NCBI RefSeq assembly: GCF_002855555.1
Contig: NZ_PKRT01000002.1
Span: 62,001 to 126,000, forward strand
DNA length: 64,000 bases
Direction of reading: 5' to 3'
DNA from: Novosphingobium sp. TH158
GTDB taxonomy: Bacteria; Pseudomonadota; Alphaproteobacteria; Sphingomonadales; Sphingomonadaceae
The notes under the pieces are model-generated. The model was not told the origin of the DNA. It saw nothing but the letters and a program-made list of their open reading frames with translations, and made no database searches. Position numbers and translations under genes: made by a program. Position 1 is the stretch's first letter. Each line of letters starts with the position of its first letter. This document shows positions 52,416-60,353 of this stretch, one piece after another.

Positions 52416-53795
52416 CTAGAGTGCCGACAGCCCCAGGAACTCGGGAATCGGGCCGTTCCATTCACCGGGCTTGCTCGGCGGTTCGGCTGGCTCGTCACGG
52501 CGCGGCCGGCGGGGTTCCTCGTGCCGGGCCGCGCGCGGTTCGCGCTCGGGACGCGGCGCGCGTTCTTCGCGTGGCTCGCGTTCGCGGCGGGGCTTTTCCT
52601 CGCGCGGACGGTCGCTGCGGGCCTTGCGATCCTCACGCGGGCGCTCCTCGCGCCTGGGACGCTCCGACTTTCCTTCGAGCGCGACCTCGTAGACCGGAAC
52701 CTTCGCGCCCGTCAGCTTCTCGACATTCTCGATCGCCTCGGCATCTTCGGGGGCGACCAGCGTGAAGGCGCGACCGGTTGCTCCGGCGCGGCCAGTACGA
52801 CCGATGCGGTGAACGTAATCGTCCGGATGCCAGGGCGTGTCGAAGTTGAACACGTGGCTGACGCCCTTCACGTCAAGCCCGCGCGCGGCAACGTCGGAAC
52901 AGCACAGGATATTGATCTTGCCGTCCTTGAAGCGGTCAAGCTCGGCAATGCGCGATGACTGGTCCATGTCGCCATGGATCTCGCCACTGGCAAAGCCGTG
53001 GCGCTGCAGGCTCTTGTTGAGCTCGCGCACCGTGGTCTTGCGGTTGGCGAAGATCATCGCCGTGGAGACATTGTCGTTGCGCAACAGGTAGCGCAGCACT
53101 TCGCGCTTGTTGCGCGAGCTGGCAACCGGGACCTTGTGCTGGGCAATGTTGACGTTGGTCGAAGCCGGTCGCGCCACCTCGATCGACTTGGGGTTCGAAA
53201 GGAACTTGTCCGCCAGCTTCTTGATCGGCGGCGGCATCGTCGCGCTGAACAGCAAGGTCTGGCGATTGGCCGGCAGCTTCGAACAGATCGTCTCGATATC
53301 GGGGATGAAGCCCATGTCGAGCATGCGGTCGGCTTCGTCGATGACCAGCAGTTCGCAGCCCGTCAGCAGGATCTTGCCGCGCTCGAAAAGGTCCATGAGG
53401 CGGCCCGGCGTGGCGATCAGCACATCCACGCCCTCGTTCAGCGCCTTCACCTGGTCGCCCATCTGCACGCCGCCGATCAGCAGCGCCATCTTGAGGTCGT
53501 GGTTGACGCCGTATGCCTCGAAATTCTCGGCCACCTGGGCGGCGAGTTCGCGGGTCGGCTCAAGGATCAGGCTGCGCGGCATCATCGCGCGGCGGCGGCC
53601 GTGATGCAGGACGTCGATCATCGGCAGCACGAAGGAGGCCGTCTTGCCCGTACCGGTCTGGGCGATGGCGATCAGGTCGCGCATCATCAGCACCTGGGGG
53701 ATCGCCTGCGCCTGGATCGGCGTGGGCGTGTCATACCCCTTGGCGGTGACCGCCTGCACTAGTTCTTCGGACAGGCCGAGGTCGGCAAAATTCAT
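52416..53795 (-). CDS. DEAD-box RNA helicase, RhlE type
   Basis: A 459-residue ATP-dependent RNA helicase. Q motif YDTPTPIQAQAIP, I AQTGTGKTASF, Ia PTRELAAQV, II VIDEADRMLDMGF, III SATMPPPI, then ARGLDVKGVSHVFNFDTPW and VI HRIGRTGRAG are all intact. The C-terminal 85 residues are an Arg/Glu/Pro-rich tail (RPREEKPRREREPREERAPR) for RNA binding. The start at 53795 (MNFADLGLSEELVQAV) matches RhlE proteins. Likely role: ribosome assembly or RNA turnover. Confidence 0.94.
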   Translation of the reverse strand: MNFADLGLSEELVQAVTAKGYDTPTPIQAQAIPQVLMMRDLIAIAQTGTGKTASFVLPMIDVLHHGRRRAMMPRSLILEPTRELAAQVAENFEAYGVNHDLKMALLIGGVQMGDQVKALNEGVDVLIATPGRLMDLFERGKILLTGCELLVIDEADRMLDMGFIPDIETICSKLPANRQTLLFSATMPPPIKKLADKFLSNPKSIEVARPASTNVNIAQHKVPVASSRNKREVLRYLLRNDNVSTAMIFANRKTTVRELNKSLQRHGFASGEIHGDMDQSSRIAELDRFKDGKINILCCSDVAARGLDVKGVSHVFNFDTPWHPDDYVHRIGRTGRAGATGRAFTLVAPEDAEAIENVEKLTGAKVPVYEVALEGKSERPRREERPREDRKARSDRPREEKPRREREPREERAPRPEREPRAARHEEPRRPRRDEPAEPPSKPGEWNGPIPEFLGLSAL

Positions 53796-53913
53796 GAGCT
53801 TTTTCTGGATTCCTGGATTGCGGGAGCATATTCGCACCACGCCATGTCGCCACGCAAGCGCGCGGCTGAGCGCGCCCTAGTCGCAAATCGCCCGAAAAGT
53901 CAAGAAATGCGGC

Positions 53914-54507
53914 TCAGTTGCCGGTCTGGACCAGCTGTTTGAGCTTGCCGAGCTTGCAATTAGCCCCATTGCGCGATTGCAGCTTGTCCCGGCCCGAGCA
54001 CATCTGCCCGTCTGCGGTGCGGGCAACGTAGAAGCCGGAATAGAAATCGCGGGCGGTGCAGCCCTTGTCGAGCGCGGCGCTGACCACGCGGGTATCGCGC
54101 ATGAACAGCAGCAGCCGGTTCTGCGGGGCGATCTGCACCCCGGCAATGCCAGCCACCGGCACGCACTTGCCCATTGATCGCTCTTCCACCTTGGGGCTGG
54201 CAGACTTGCGCGGCAAGTCGCTGAGGATGGTGGCGCGCTGCTGCGGCGATGGTGCCTGCGGCGCGATGCGGATGATCAGGCGCTGTTCGATGGACACCTG
54301 TCGCGCCACATCCCTGCCAACCGCGCCGACAATCGAAAGCAGCGGCCCGGCATCGGCCTGCGGCCATTCGGCCTCGGCTCCGGGCAAGTCACCTGCAAGC
54401 CCCGCAGATTCCATGGCGATCGGATCCGCCACACCAGAAGACTCTTCCGGCGCGATCGCGGCAGGCAGAAGCAACAGGGGAGCAACAAGGGCGGCAAGCG
54501 GATTCAT
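53914..54507 (-). CDS. Secreted protein, unknown
   Basis: A 197-residue protein with N-terminal signal MNPLAALVAPLLLLPAAIA. The mature part has QVSIEQRLIIRIAPQAPSPQ, a charged PRKSASPKVEERSMGKCVPV and a C-terminal half with four Cys (GKCVPV, DKGCTARDF, GQMCSGRDK, GANCKLGKL), suggesting two disulfides. No family is recognised. It is divergent from the FAD oxidoreductase gene at 54672. Confidence 0.72.
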   Translation of the reverse strand: MNPLAALVAPLLLLPAAIAPEESSGVADPIAMESAGLAGDLPGAEAEWPQADAGPLLSIVGAVGRDVARQVSIEQRLIIRIAPQAPSPQQRATILSDLPRKSASPKVEERSMGKCVPVAGIAGVQIAPQNRLLLFMRDTRVVSAALDKGCTARDFYSGFYVARTADGQMCSGRDKLQSRNGANCKLGKLKQLVQTGN

Positions 54508-54671
54508 TGCGGTGCGGTCGTCACGGCCTTGTCTAGATCGACGGTCCCGGCGTCAGGGCACAACCGGTTTTCAGGCTTGCCGGTTATGCCTTGCCTCTTG
54601 AACCATCGCTTAACCCGATTGTCAGGGAATGCAATGTTTCGCGCCGCGCGGGCCTGTGCCATAGGCCCGCC

Positions 54672-56120
54672 ATGGACAACCGGCAGGACTTCCTGGACGA
54701 GGCCGCCGCCCTGCTGGGCGACAGCGGCCTGACGCGCGACCCCGACCTTGTCGAGCCCTGGCTGACGGACTGGCGCGGGCGCTATCACGGACGCGCCCTG
54801 GCCATGGCATCGCCGGCATCGACCGGGCAACTGGCGCAGCTGATGAAGCTGTGCAGCCGCCATCGCATTGCCGTGGTGCCGCAGGGCGGCAATTCGGGCA
54901 TGTCCGGCGGGGCAACGCCCGATGGCAGTGGCGGCGAACTGCTGCTTTCGCTGCGCCGCATGAACCGCATCCGCAGCCTCGATGCCGATGCCCGGCAGGT
55001 GACCTGCGATGCGGGCGTCATCCTCGAAACCCTGCACCAGGCAGCCGAAGCGCAAGGCCTGCGCTTTCCCCTGACGCTGGGGGGCAAGGGTTCGGCAACG
55101 GTCGGCGGGCTGATCTCGACCAATGCCGGCGGCACGCAGGTGCTGCGCCATGGCTCGATGCGCGCGCTCGTGCTGGGCGTGGAGGCCGTGCTGGCTGACG
55201 GCAGCGTGTTCAGCGCCCTGACCCCGTTGAAGAAGGACAATCGCGGCTTCGACCTCAAGCAGTTGCTGATCGGATCGGAAGGCACGCTTGGCATCGTTAC
55301 CGCAGCAACGCTCCGGCTGGTGCCGGCACTGGCTGACCGGATCGTCGTCTGGGCCGGCGTGCCCGACCTGCACGTGGCCCGCGCCCTGCTGCTCCACTGC
55401 GAGAAAATCGCCGGAGACGCTCTCGAAGGGTTCGAGGTGCTACCGGCCAGCAGCCTTGCCGCCGTGCTGGCCCACGTGCCCGGAACGCGCGCTCCGCTGG
55501 CAGGTTCGCACCCGTGGCACGTCCTGATCGAAGTGGTTGCCGGGCGCGAGACTGCCGAAGGCCTGCAGGAGCGGGCCGAGACGATGGTCGCCTCCGCCTT
55601 CGAAGCCGGGCTTGTGGAAGACGCCGTGCTCTCTGCCAGCGAGACGCAGGCCGAGGCGTTCTGGCTGCTGCGCGACAATATCGCGCCGGCCGAACGCGCC
55701 AAGGGCGCGGCCGTGCAGCACGATATCTCGGTGCCGGTCGAGAGGATGCCCGCCTTCGTCCATCATGCCGTGCCGCTGATCGAGGCCGAGTTTCCCGGCG
55801 TGCACGCGCTTGCCTTCGGGCACCTGGGCGATGGCAACGTCCACTTCCACGTCCTCGCCGGATCGGGAATCTCGCAGGCGGAATACGATTCGGGTGCTGG
55901 GCCAAAAATCAGCGCGCGAATCCACGATCTCGTCACCGAATGGGGTGGGTCGATCTCTGCCGAGCACGGAATCGGCCGGTCAAAGCGTGCCGAACTGGAA
56001 CGGCTTGGCGATCCGGTGGCGCTTGCACTGATGCGCAGTGTGAAAAAGGCGCTCGATCCCCACGGAATCCTTAATCCGGGTAAACTCGTATCTCTTGCGC
56101 CGGATCGCGCCAGCGCCTAA
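54672..56120 (+). CDS. FAD-linked oxidoreductase, GlcD/D-2-hydroxyacid dehydrogenase type
   Basis: A 482-residue flavoprotein. The PCMH-type FAD domain has VVPQGGNSGMSGGATPD, LTLGGKGSATVGGLISTNAG and LKKDNRGFDLKQLLIGSEGT. The C-terminal cap has FGHLGDGNVHFHVLAG with metal-binding His residues and SAEHGIGRSKRAEL. This is the D-lactate or D-2-hydroxyglutarate dehydrogenase family; the substrate is not determinable. The ATG lacks a ribosome site but lies 6 bases after CATAGG, so it may be leaderless. Confidence 0.92.
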   Translation: MDNRQDFLDEAAALLGDSGLTRDPDLVEPWLTDWRGRYHGRALAMASPASTGQLAQLMKLCSRHRIAVVPQGGNSGMSGGATPDGSGGELLLSLRRMNRIRSLDADARQVTCDAGVILETLHQAAEAQGLRFPLTLGGKGSATVGGLISTNAGGTQVLRHGSMRALVLGVEAVLADGSVFSALTPLKKDNRGFDLKQLLIGSEGTLGIVTAATLRLVPALADRIVVWAGVPDLHVARALLLHCEKIAGDALEGFEVLPASSLAAVLAHVPGTRAPLAGSHPWHVLIEVVAGRETAEGLQERAETMVASAFEAGLVEDAVLSASETQAEAFWLLRDNIAPAERAKGAAVQHDISVPVERMPAFVHHAVPLIEAEFPGVHALAFGHLGDGNVHFHVLAGSGISQAEYDSGAGPKISARIHDLVTEWGGSISAEHGIGRSKRAELERLGDPVALALMRSVKKALDPHGILNPGKLVSLAPDRASA

Positions 56121-56171
56121 AGCCGCGCCTTTCGCGCCACAAGTATACTACAGCTACCGGAGAGAAAATTT

Positions 56172-56999
56172 ATGGCCAGCGCGCCGCAAGCACAGCTTCC
56201 GCTTTTCTACAAGGACCTGATGCCGCTCAACAGCCGCGACCATGCGGGCTACAAGAGCCGCCAGACCGATCGCGCCACCTGGCTCTCCGGCCAGCACGCC
56301 GTGCCGCTGACCGCCGAGGAATTTCCCGACGCGTCGCGCCACTACCCGATCATCTTCTCGGCTGGGGAAAACTCGGTTCCGCTGGCGCTGATGGGCCTGA
56401 ACGAAGGCACCAACGTCTTCCTCGACGCCGAAGCCAAGCTGCTCGAGAACGTCTATGTCCCGGCCTATGTCCGCCGCTATCCGTTCCTCCTCGCCAAGCT
56501 GACCGAGACCAGCGAAGAGCTGTCGCTCTGCTTCGACCCGACCAGCGAGCTGGTTGGCGAAGGCGACGAGGGCCATGCCCTGTTCGACGGCGACCAGCCG
56601 ACCGATTCGACCAAGGGCCTGCTCGAATTCTGCAAGCAGTTCGAGGAAGCCGGCCAGCGCACCCAGAACTTCGTGCAGGAACTGGAAAAGCATGACCTGC
56701 TGATGGACGGCGAAGTGGCCATCCAGCAGGAAGGCAACGAGCAGCCCTTCATCTACCGCGGCTTCCGCATGGTCGACGAAGCCAAGCTGCGCGACCTGCG
56801 CGGCGACGTGCTGCGTACGCTCAATCAGAACGGCATTCTCGCCCTGATCTACGCCCACCTGTTCTCGCTGCAGCTGATCCGCGAGATCTTCGGCCGCCAG
56901 GTCATGCAGGGCAAGGGCCCTGCCGGTTCGGCTCCGGCCGCTGCCGCGCCTGCCTCGGAAGAGAAGCCGGCTGCCAAGGGCGCCAAGAAGAAGGCCTGA
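56172..56999 (+). CDS. SapC family protein
   Basis: A 275-residue protein of the SapC family (first seen near Campylobacter surface-layer genes). It starts MASAPQAQLPLFYKDLMPLN and has RDHAGYKSRQTDRATWLSGQ, FPDASRHYPIIFSAGENSVP, VYVPAYVRRYPFLLAKLTET and CFDPTSELV, all family blocks. The C-terminus is an Ala/Lys tail. Function is unproven. GGAGAG lies upstream and a TATACT -10-like element sits at 56144. A strong terminator follows, overlapping the promoter of the candidate small RNA. Confidence 0.9.
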   Translation: MASAPQAQLPLFYKDLMPLNSRDHAGYKSRQTDRATWLSGQHAVPLTAEEFPDASRHYPIIFSAGENSVPLALMGLNEGTNVFLDAEAKLLENVYVPAYVRRYPFLLAKLTETSEELSLCFDPTSELVGEGDEGHALFDGDQPTDSTKGLLEFCKQFEEAGQRTQNFVQELEKHDLLMDGEVAIQQEGNEQPFIYRGFRMVDEAKLRDLRGDVLRTLNQNGILALIYAHLFSLQLIREIFGRQVMQGKGPAGSAPAAAAPASEEKPAAKGAKKKA

Positions 57000-57005
57000 T
57001 CCCGG

Positions 57006-57041
57006 TTCAAGCCCGCATCGTCGAAATGCGGGCTTGAATTT
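57006..57041 (+). terminator. Terminator of sapC
   Basis: A perfect 13-bp inverted repeat (57006-57018 with 57026-57038), 7-base loop, then TTT. Its 3' arm contains the TTGAAT used as -35 for the small RNA. Confidence 0.85.
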
Positions 57042-57062
57042 CCAGAATCTTAGGCATAGGTT
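57034..57062 (+). promoter_or_regulatory. Predicted promoter of the candidate small RNA
   Basis: TTGAAT (57034-57039), 17 bases, TAGGTT (57057-57062). The predicted start, about 57069, falls at the first base pair of the RNA's first stem. Confidence 0.5.
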
Positions 57063-57068
57063 CGAGTC

Positions 57069-57172
57069 TGCCTGATTGGTGCTTCCCTCATGGCATCGGT
57101 CGGGCTGGTGCGCGAAAGTGCACCTCCTCCCTGAACCTTGGCCACCTCGTGCGCTGCACGAGGTGGTTTTTT
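57069..57172 (+). ncRNA. Candidate trans-acting small RNA with CCUCCUCCC motif
   Basis: About 104 bases in three parts. Stem 1 is 57070-57082 with 57093-57105: 13 pairs including five G-U or U-G, loop TTCCCTCATG. Stem 2 is 57107-57111 with 57120-57124, loop GCGAAAGT. An exposed CCTCCTCCC (57123-57131) follows, then an 11-bp terminator hairpin (57142-57152 with 57156-57166) and six T. This architecture, with the anti-Shine-Dalgarno CCUCCUCCC, matches what is known of alphaproteobacterial suhB/ar14-type and Rhodobacter Cuckoo-type RNAs. Assignment is by pattern only. No open frame of note lies on the plus strand here. Confidence 0.65.
57142..57172 (+). terminator. Rho-independent terminator of the candidate small RNA
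   Basis: A perfect 11-bp stem (57142-57152 with 57156-57166), 3-base loop, six T. It is the strongest terminator in the region and cannot serve sapC, which already has its own. Confidence 0.9.
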
Positions 57173-57220
57173 ATTGGCTGAAGCGCATCAGCCCCGAAAG
57201 GTCTTCACCCGGCCACGAAC

Positions 57221-58183
57221 CTACTCGGCGGCATCGGCCCATTCGCCGCCCATGTTGCGGGAAATGCGGCCCAGTTCCGCCACGTCGCCCGCCAGCCTGC
57301 GCACCAGCCCGGTCAGCAGGTGGACCATCGCGGCAAAGCCTGCCCCCGGTTCCGACTGGTGGGGATCGAGATAGCTCGTCCGGTCGATCTCCAGCTGGAA
57401 GGCGTGAAGTTCGGTTTCCGGGCTGGCATGGCGTTCGAGCACGTAGCCCCCGGAATAGGGCCGGTTATGGGCAATCGCCCGGCGCATCTCCGAAAAATAG
57501 GAAAAGGCCGATGCGACAAGCGAGCCCGCGCAGGTCGCGCCGAAACGGTCGCCCAGAACGAATTCCGCCGGCCAGCTGCTGCCCTGCTTCGGCAGCGGTG
57601 GCATTGAATGGAGATCGAGCAGAAGCGCCGCCCCCCACCTTTCGCGAAGGCGCGCCAGTTCTGCCGAGAGCGCCATGTGATAGGGCTGGTGGATCAGCTG
57701 GATGCGGTCCTCCAGCTCCGATTCCTCATGCCTGCGCTTCCAGATCTCACCCAGGCCGGGCAGCCGCCGGGGAATCAGCCCCAGACCGCTGCGCGCCCGC
57801 CGCCCCGGCTCGTAGGAGCCCAACCGGTCCGGCCTGCCGCGCGAGAACATGTCCCAATCGACATCGTCTGGCGCCCGGTTGAGATCGATCATCGCGCGCG
57901 GCGCCTGGGCAACCAGCAGCGCTGCGCCTGTGGCATCGGCGACTCGGCGGGCCAGTTCGTCGGCGTAGCGGTCTTCCAGCCGCACCGCCGCGGTTCCGGG
58001 GTTGCGCATATGCTCGAAGATGGAGGCCGGATAGGCCCGCCCCGCGTGGGGCACGGCGATCAGCACCGGGATGGTCGAGGGCTGCGGTGCAGTCAGCACA
58101 AAAGCCGGCGTTCCGGCAGAACCGGGGATGGTTCCCCCTTCCTGCCGGTGCGAATCGGCCTGCCTGCTGTCTTTCGGCGACAT
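57221..58183 (-). CDS. N-formylglutamate amidohydrolase family protein
   Basis: A 320-residue member of the N-formylglutamate amidohydrolase family, which removes formate from N-formylglutamate in one histidine-degradation route. It shows PVLIAVPHAGRAYPA, RLEDRYADELARRVADATGA, the MIDLNRAPDDVDWDMF block and a metal-type LLLDLHSMPPLP. No hut genes are near, so the role is open. ATG 58183 is chosen because it lies 29 bases after a perfect TTGACA. A GTG at 58228 is an alternative with no ribosome site. Confidence 0.87.
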   Translation of the reverse strand: MSPKDSRQADSHRQEGGTIPGSAGTPAFVLTAPQPSTIPVLIAVPHAGRAYPASIFEHMRNPGTAAVRLEDRYADELARRVADATGAALLVAQAPRAMIDLNRAPDDVDWDMFSRGRPDRLGSYEPGRRARSGLGLIPRRLPGLGEIWKRRHEESELEDRIQLIHQPYHMALSAELARLRERWGAALLLDLHSMPPLPKQGSSWPAEFVLGDRFGATCAGSLVASAFSYFSEMRRAIAHNRPYSGGYVLERHASPETELHAFQLEIDRTSYLDPHQSEPGAGFAAMVHLLTGLVRRLAGDVAELGRISRNMGGEWADAAE

Positions 58184-58189
58184 GTGCCG

Positions 58190-58218
58190 TTGCTGGCCCG
58201 GAACGCGCCTTGTGTCAA
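58190..58218 (-). promoter_or_regulatory. Predicted promoter of the amidohydrolase gene
   Basis: On the minus strand: TTGACA (58218-58213), 17 bases, CAGCAA (58195-58190), 6 bases, ATG 58183. Perfect -35, weak -10. Confidence 0.4.
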
Positions 58219-58311
58219 AGTCGGCCACGGTCGAGGGAGGGCAAGACTTCTTAACTTGTGCCGGGGTATAGGGTGGGCCTGCGTTGCGATAATTGGGAAC
58301 ACTACGGGCAC

Positions 58312-58686
58312 ATGATCCGCATTCTGCTTGCCGAAGACGAAGACGCCATGCGCACCTATCTGGCGCGGGCCCTGGAAAACGCGGGTTACGACGTGGTTGC
58401 CGTCGATCGCGGCACCGCTGCCCTGCCCCTGCTGGAGCGGGAGCATTTCGACCTGCTGTTGTCGGACATCGTCATGCCCGAAATGGACGGAATCGAGCTG
58501 GCCCAGCGCTGTGCCGAGGTCAGCCCGGAAACCAAGGTGATGTTCATCACCGGCTTTGCCGCCGTCACGCTCAAGGCCAGCCGCGAGGCACCGCAGGCGC
58601 GCGTGCTTTCCAAGCCGTTCCACCTCAAGGACCTGGTCATGGAAGTGGAGCGCGTTTTCGACCTGCAGAGCAGCGCACGCATCTAG
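58312..58686 (+). CDS. cpdR: CpdR-type single-domain response regulator
   Basis: A 124-residue stand-alone receiver closely matching CpdR, which in Caulobacter, when unphosphorylated, primes the ClpXP protease and drives cell-cycle protein turnover. The acidic pocket is Glu8-Asp9, the phospho-acceptor Asp52 (LLLSDIVMPEMDGIEL), with MFITGFAAVTL and the Lys in VLSKPFHLKDLVMEVER. There is no output domain. The start at 58312 fits the family, which opens with RILLAEDEDAMRTYLARAL. Confidence 0.93.
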   Translation: MIRILLAEDEDAMRTYLARALENAGYDVVAVDRGTAALPLLEREHFDLLLSDIVMPEMDGIELAQRCAEVSPETKVMFITGFAAVTLKASREAPQARVLSKPFHLKDLVMEVERVFDLQSSARI

Positions 58687-58755
58687 TTTGCCGGCCCGGA
58701 CAAAAGGGCAGCGCGCCAGAGCCGCTGCCACGGGCAGACAGAGGTAAAAGAGCAC

Positions 58756-58784
58756 TTGATTTGCCGGGGAGGCTCCACTATTGG
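58756..58784 (+). promoter_or_regulatory. Predicted promoter of tRNA-Val
   Basis: TTGATT (58756-58761), 17 bases, TATTGG (58779-58784). The 5' leader would be about 40 bases, removed by RNase P. Confidence 0.4.
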
Positions 58785-58831
58785 CGCACCCCTGCCGAGG
58801 CGGTTCGCCGCACCGGCTGCTCGAATGGAAT

Positions 58832-58906
58832 GGGCGTATAGCTCAGTGGTAGAGCACTATGTTGACATCGTAGGGGTCGCAAGTTCAATCCTTGCTACGC
58901 CCACCA
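58832..58906 (+). tRNA. tRNA-Val (anticodon GAC)
   Basis: A 75-base cloverleaf. Acceptor GGGCGTA with TACGCCC, D arm GCTC/GAGC, anticodon stem CTATG/CGTAG with loop TTGACAT giving GAC, T arm with GTTCAATC. CCA is encoded (58904-58906). The T loop is TTCAATC rather than the commoner TTCGA form. A strong terminator follows. Confidence 0.97.
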
Positions 58907-58912
58907 TTCCAT

Positions 58913-58950
58913 AGCAAAACCCGCCGGCACCCCGGCGGGTTTTGCTTTTA
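58913..58950. terminator. Bidirectional terminator after tRNA-Val
   Basis: A perfect 15-bp stem (58913-58927 with 58932-58946), CACC loop, TTTA on the plus side. It abuts the stop codon of the minus-strand gene at 58948 and probably serves both. Confidence 0.88.
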
Positions 58951-60342
58951 CTGGCCCCCGCTTTGCCGAACGTGGATGGCGATCAGCGAATCGACATGAT
59001 GCCTGCGCCAGCCCGGCTTGCGGTCCATCTCGTGTGCCGGGGTGCTGCCGGCAGGCAGGAAGGTCCAGGCAATGCCGAATTCGGCCAGCGCCTTGTCCAG
59101 TTCCGCCGGCTTACCCTCCATGATTGCATCGTACCGCGCCATGAAGGCATCGCCATAGAGATCGGTGCGCCCGTCGATGAAGGGCCGCACGCCCTGCCCG
59201 ATCAGGAAACCGCCCGAAGGATAGCCGTTGAGCACGTGCTGCCCGCGCAGTTCGGCCGGCACATGGGCGAACGAGCTGGCAGGTGCCGTATCGCTTTCCA
59301 GCACCTGTGCCGGGATTGCCAGCCGCACCCCGATCACCGCCAGCGCGGCCAGCCCGGCCAGGGGCATGGCCCAGCGCGGCAGGCTGCGCGCCGCCTCTGC
59401 CCGGCCGCCCATTGCTTCGGCCAGGATCATGGTGGCGACAACGCCGAACAGCAGCTGGTGGCGCTGGTGCTGCAACGTCATGTGAAGCAGCAGCAGGATC
59501 ACGAAGATCCGCAACGGCCTGATCCTGACACCGCGCAACATGATCACCGCAAGGCCGGCCATCAGCAGCACCTCGAAGCCGGTGAGCTTGGTGAAGTCCA
59601 TCGGCAGCCACTCGATGATCAGCTTCAGGCTTTCCATCTGCGTCAGCTGGATCAGGAACAGCGTACCCTCCGGTCCGCGCGGGGTGAGGACCAGCATGAC
59701 CAGCGCCCCGAGGCCGAAGGGCACCCACTGGCGCAGAACCCGCTGCCAGTCGCGCCGCTGCTCGATCAGCGCTTCAAGCGCGAAGGGTCCGATCAGGGCG
59801 ACCGCGAACAGCGCCGTGCCATGCATGTTGGCCCAAAGCAGGATCAGCAGCAGCCAGGGCCAGCCCGGCGCCCTGCCCTCTGCCCGCGCGTCCATCAGCG
59901 CGCGCATCCATGCCACCAGCATGGGAATAGCCAGCAGGTGCGGCCGCGCAAGCAGGCCGGGCGAAAGGCATCCCAGGGCGAGGATCACCGCCACAAGTGA
60001 TTCGAGCGCCGGAATGTGCCGGCGCAGCCACTGGTAGAGCAGGCCGATGGCCGTGCCCATGGCCGCGGCCACAAGCAGCATGACACCGGCCCAGCCCGCC
60101 AGCCAGTAAGCCACGGCCATGATCACTTCGGCCAGCCATTCGTGGGCGTGCCAGGGCTTGCCGGCAAAGCTGTGCGAGAAGGGGTCGGTCATCGGCACGG
60201 CGCCGTGATCGAGCATCCATTCGCCAGCCCGTACGTGCCACCAGGAATCGCCGTCGGCCAGGACCTGGGGGATGAACGCCGTAATGGCAAAGGCGATCAG
60301 CGCCGCGAAGGCGAAGTGCGCCCGATTACCCCCCAGCGTCAC
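58948..60342 (-). CDS. Polytopic membrane protein, possible GT-C-type glycosyltransferase
   Basis: A 464-residue protein with about ten membrane helices. The first periplasmic loop has ADGDSWWHVRAGEWMLDHG, then MTDPFSHSFAGKPWHAHEWL, a pattern in a widespread uncharacterised family resembling GT-C glycosyltransferases that use lipid-linked sugars (inference). The C-terminal 110 residues are soluble (GYPSGGFLIGQGVRPFIDGR). GTG 60342 is chosen with AAAGG about 11 bases upstream; a longer frame would overlap the crotonase gene. It starts 11 bases after that gene's stop. Confidence 0.75.
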   Translation of the reverse strand: MTLGGNRAHFAFAALIAFAITAFIPQVLADGDSWWHVRAGEWMLDHGAVPMTDPFSHSFAGKPWHAHEWLAEVIMAVAYWLAGWAGVMLLVAAAMGTAIGLLYQWLRRHIPALESLVAVILALGCLSPGLLARPHLLAIPMLVAWMRALMDARAEGRAPGWPWLLLILLWANMHGTALFAVALIGPFALEALIEQRRDWQRVLRQWVPFGLGALVMLVLTPRGPEGTLFLIQLTQMESLKLIIEWLPMDFTKLTGFEVLLMAGLAVIMLRGVRIRPLRIFVILLLLHMTLQHQRHQLLFGVVATMILAEAMGGRAEAARSLPRWAMPLAGLAALAVIGVRLAIPAQVLESDTAPASSFAHVPAELRGQHVLNGYPSGGFLIGQGVRPFIDGRTDLYGDAFMARYDAIMEGKPAELDKALAEFGIAWTFLPAGSTPAHEMDRKPGWRRHHVDSLIAIHVRQSGGQ

Positions 60343-60353
60343 CGGCGCGGCCT

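Noticed and set aside
57051..57075. A T-arm-like stretch (GGTTCGAGTC) suggesting a tRNA fragment
   Set aside because: The flanking arms do not pair as a tRNA and no acceptor or anticodon stem can be drawn. It is explained by the small-RNA promoter and first stem.
57076..57882. A 268-codon plus-strand frame beginning inside the small-RNA candidate
   Set aside because: It is opposite the amidohydrolase gene, Pro/Arg-rich, without family features. Its first part crosses a perfect terminator, which would stop its transcription.
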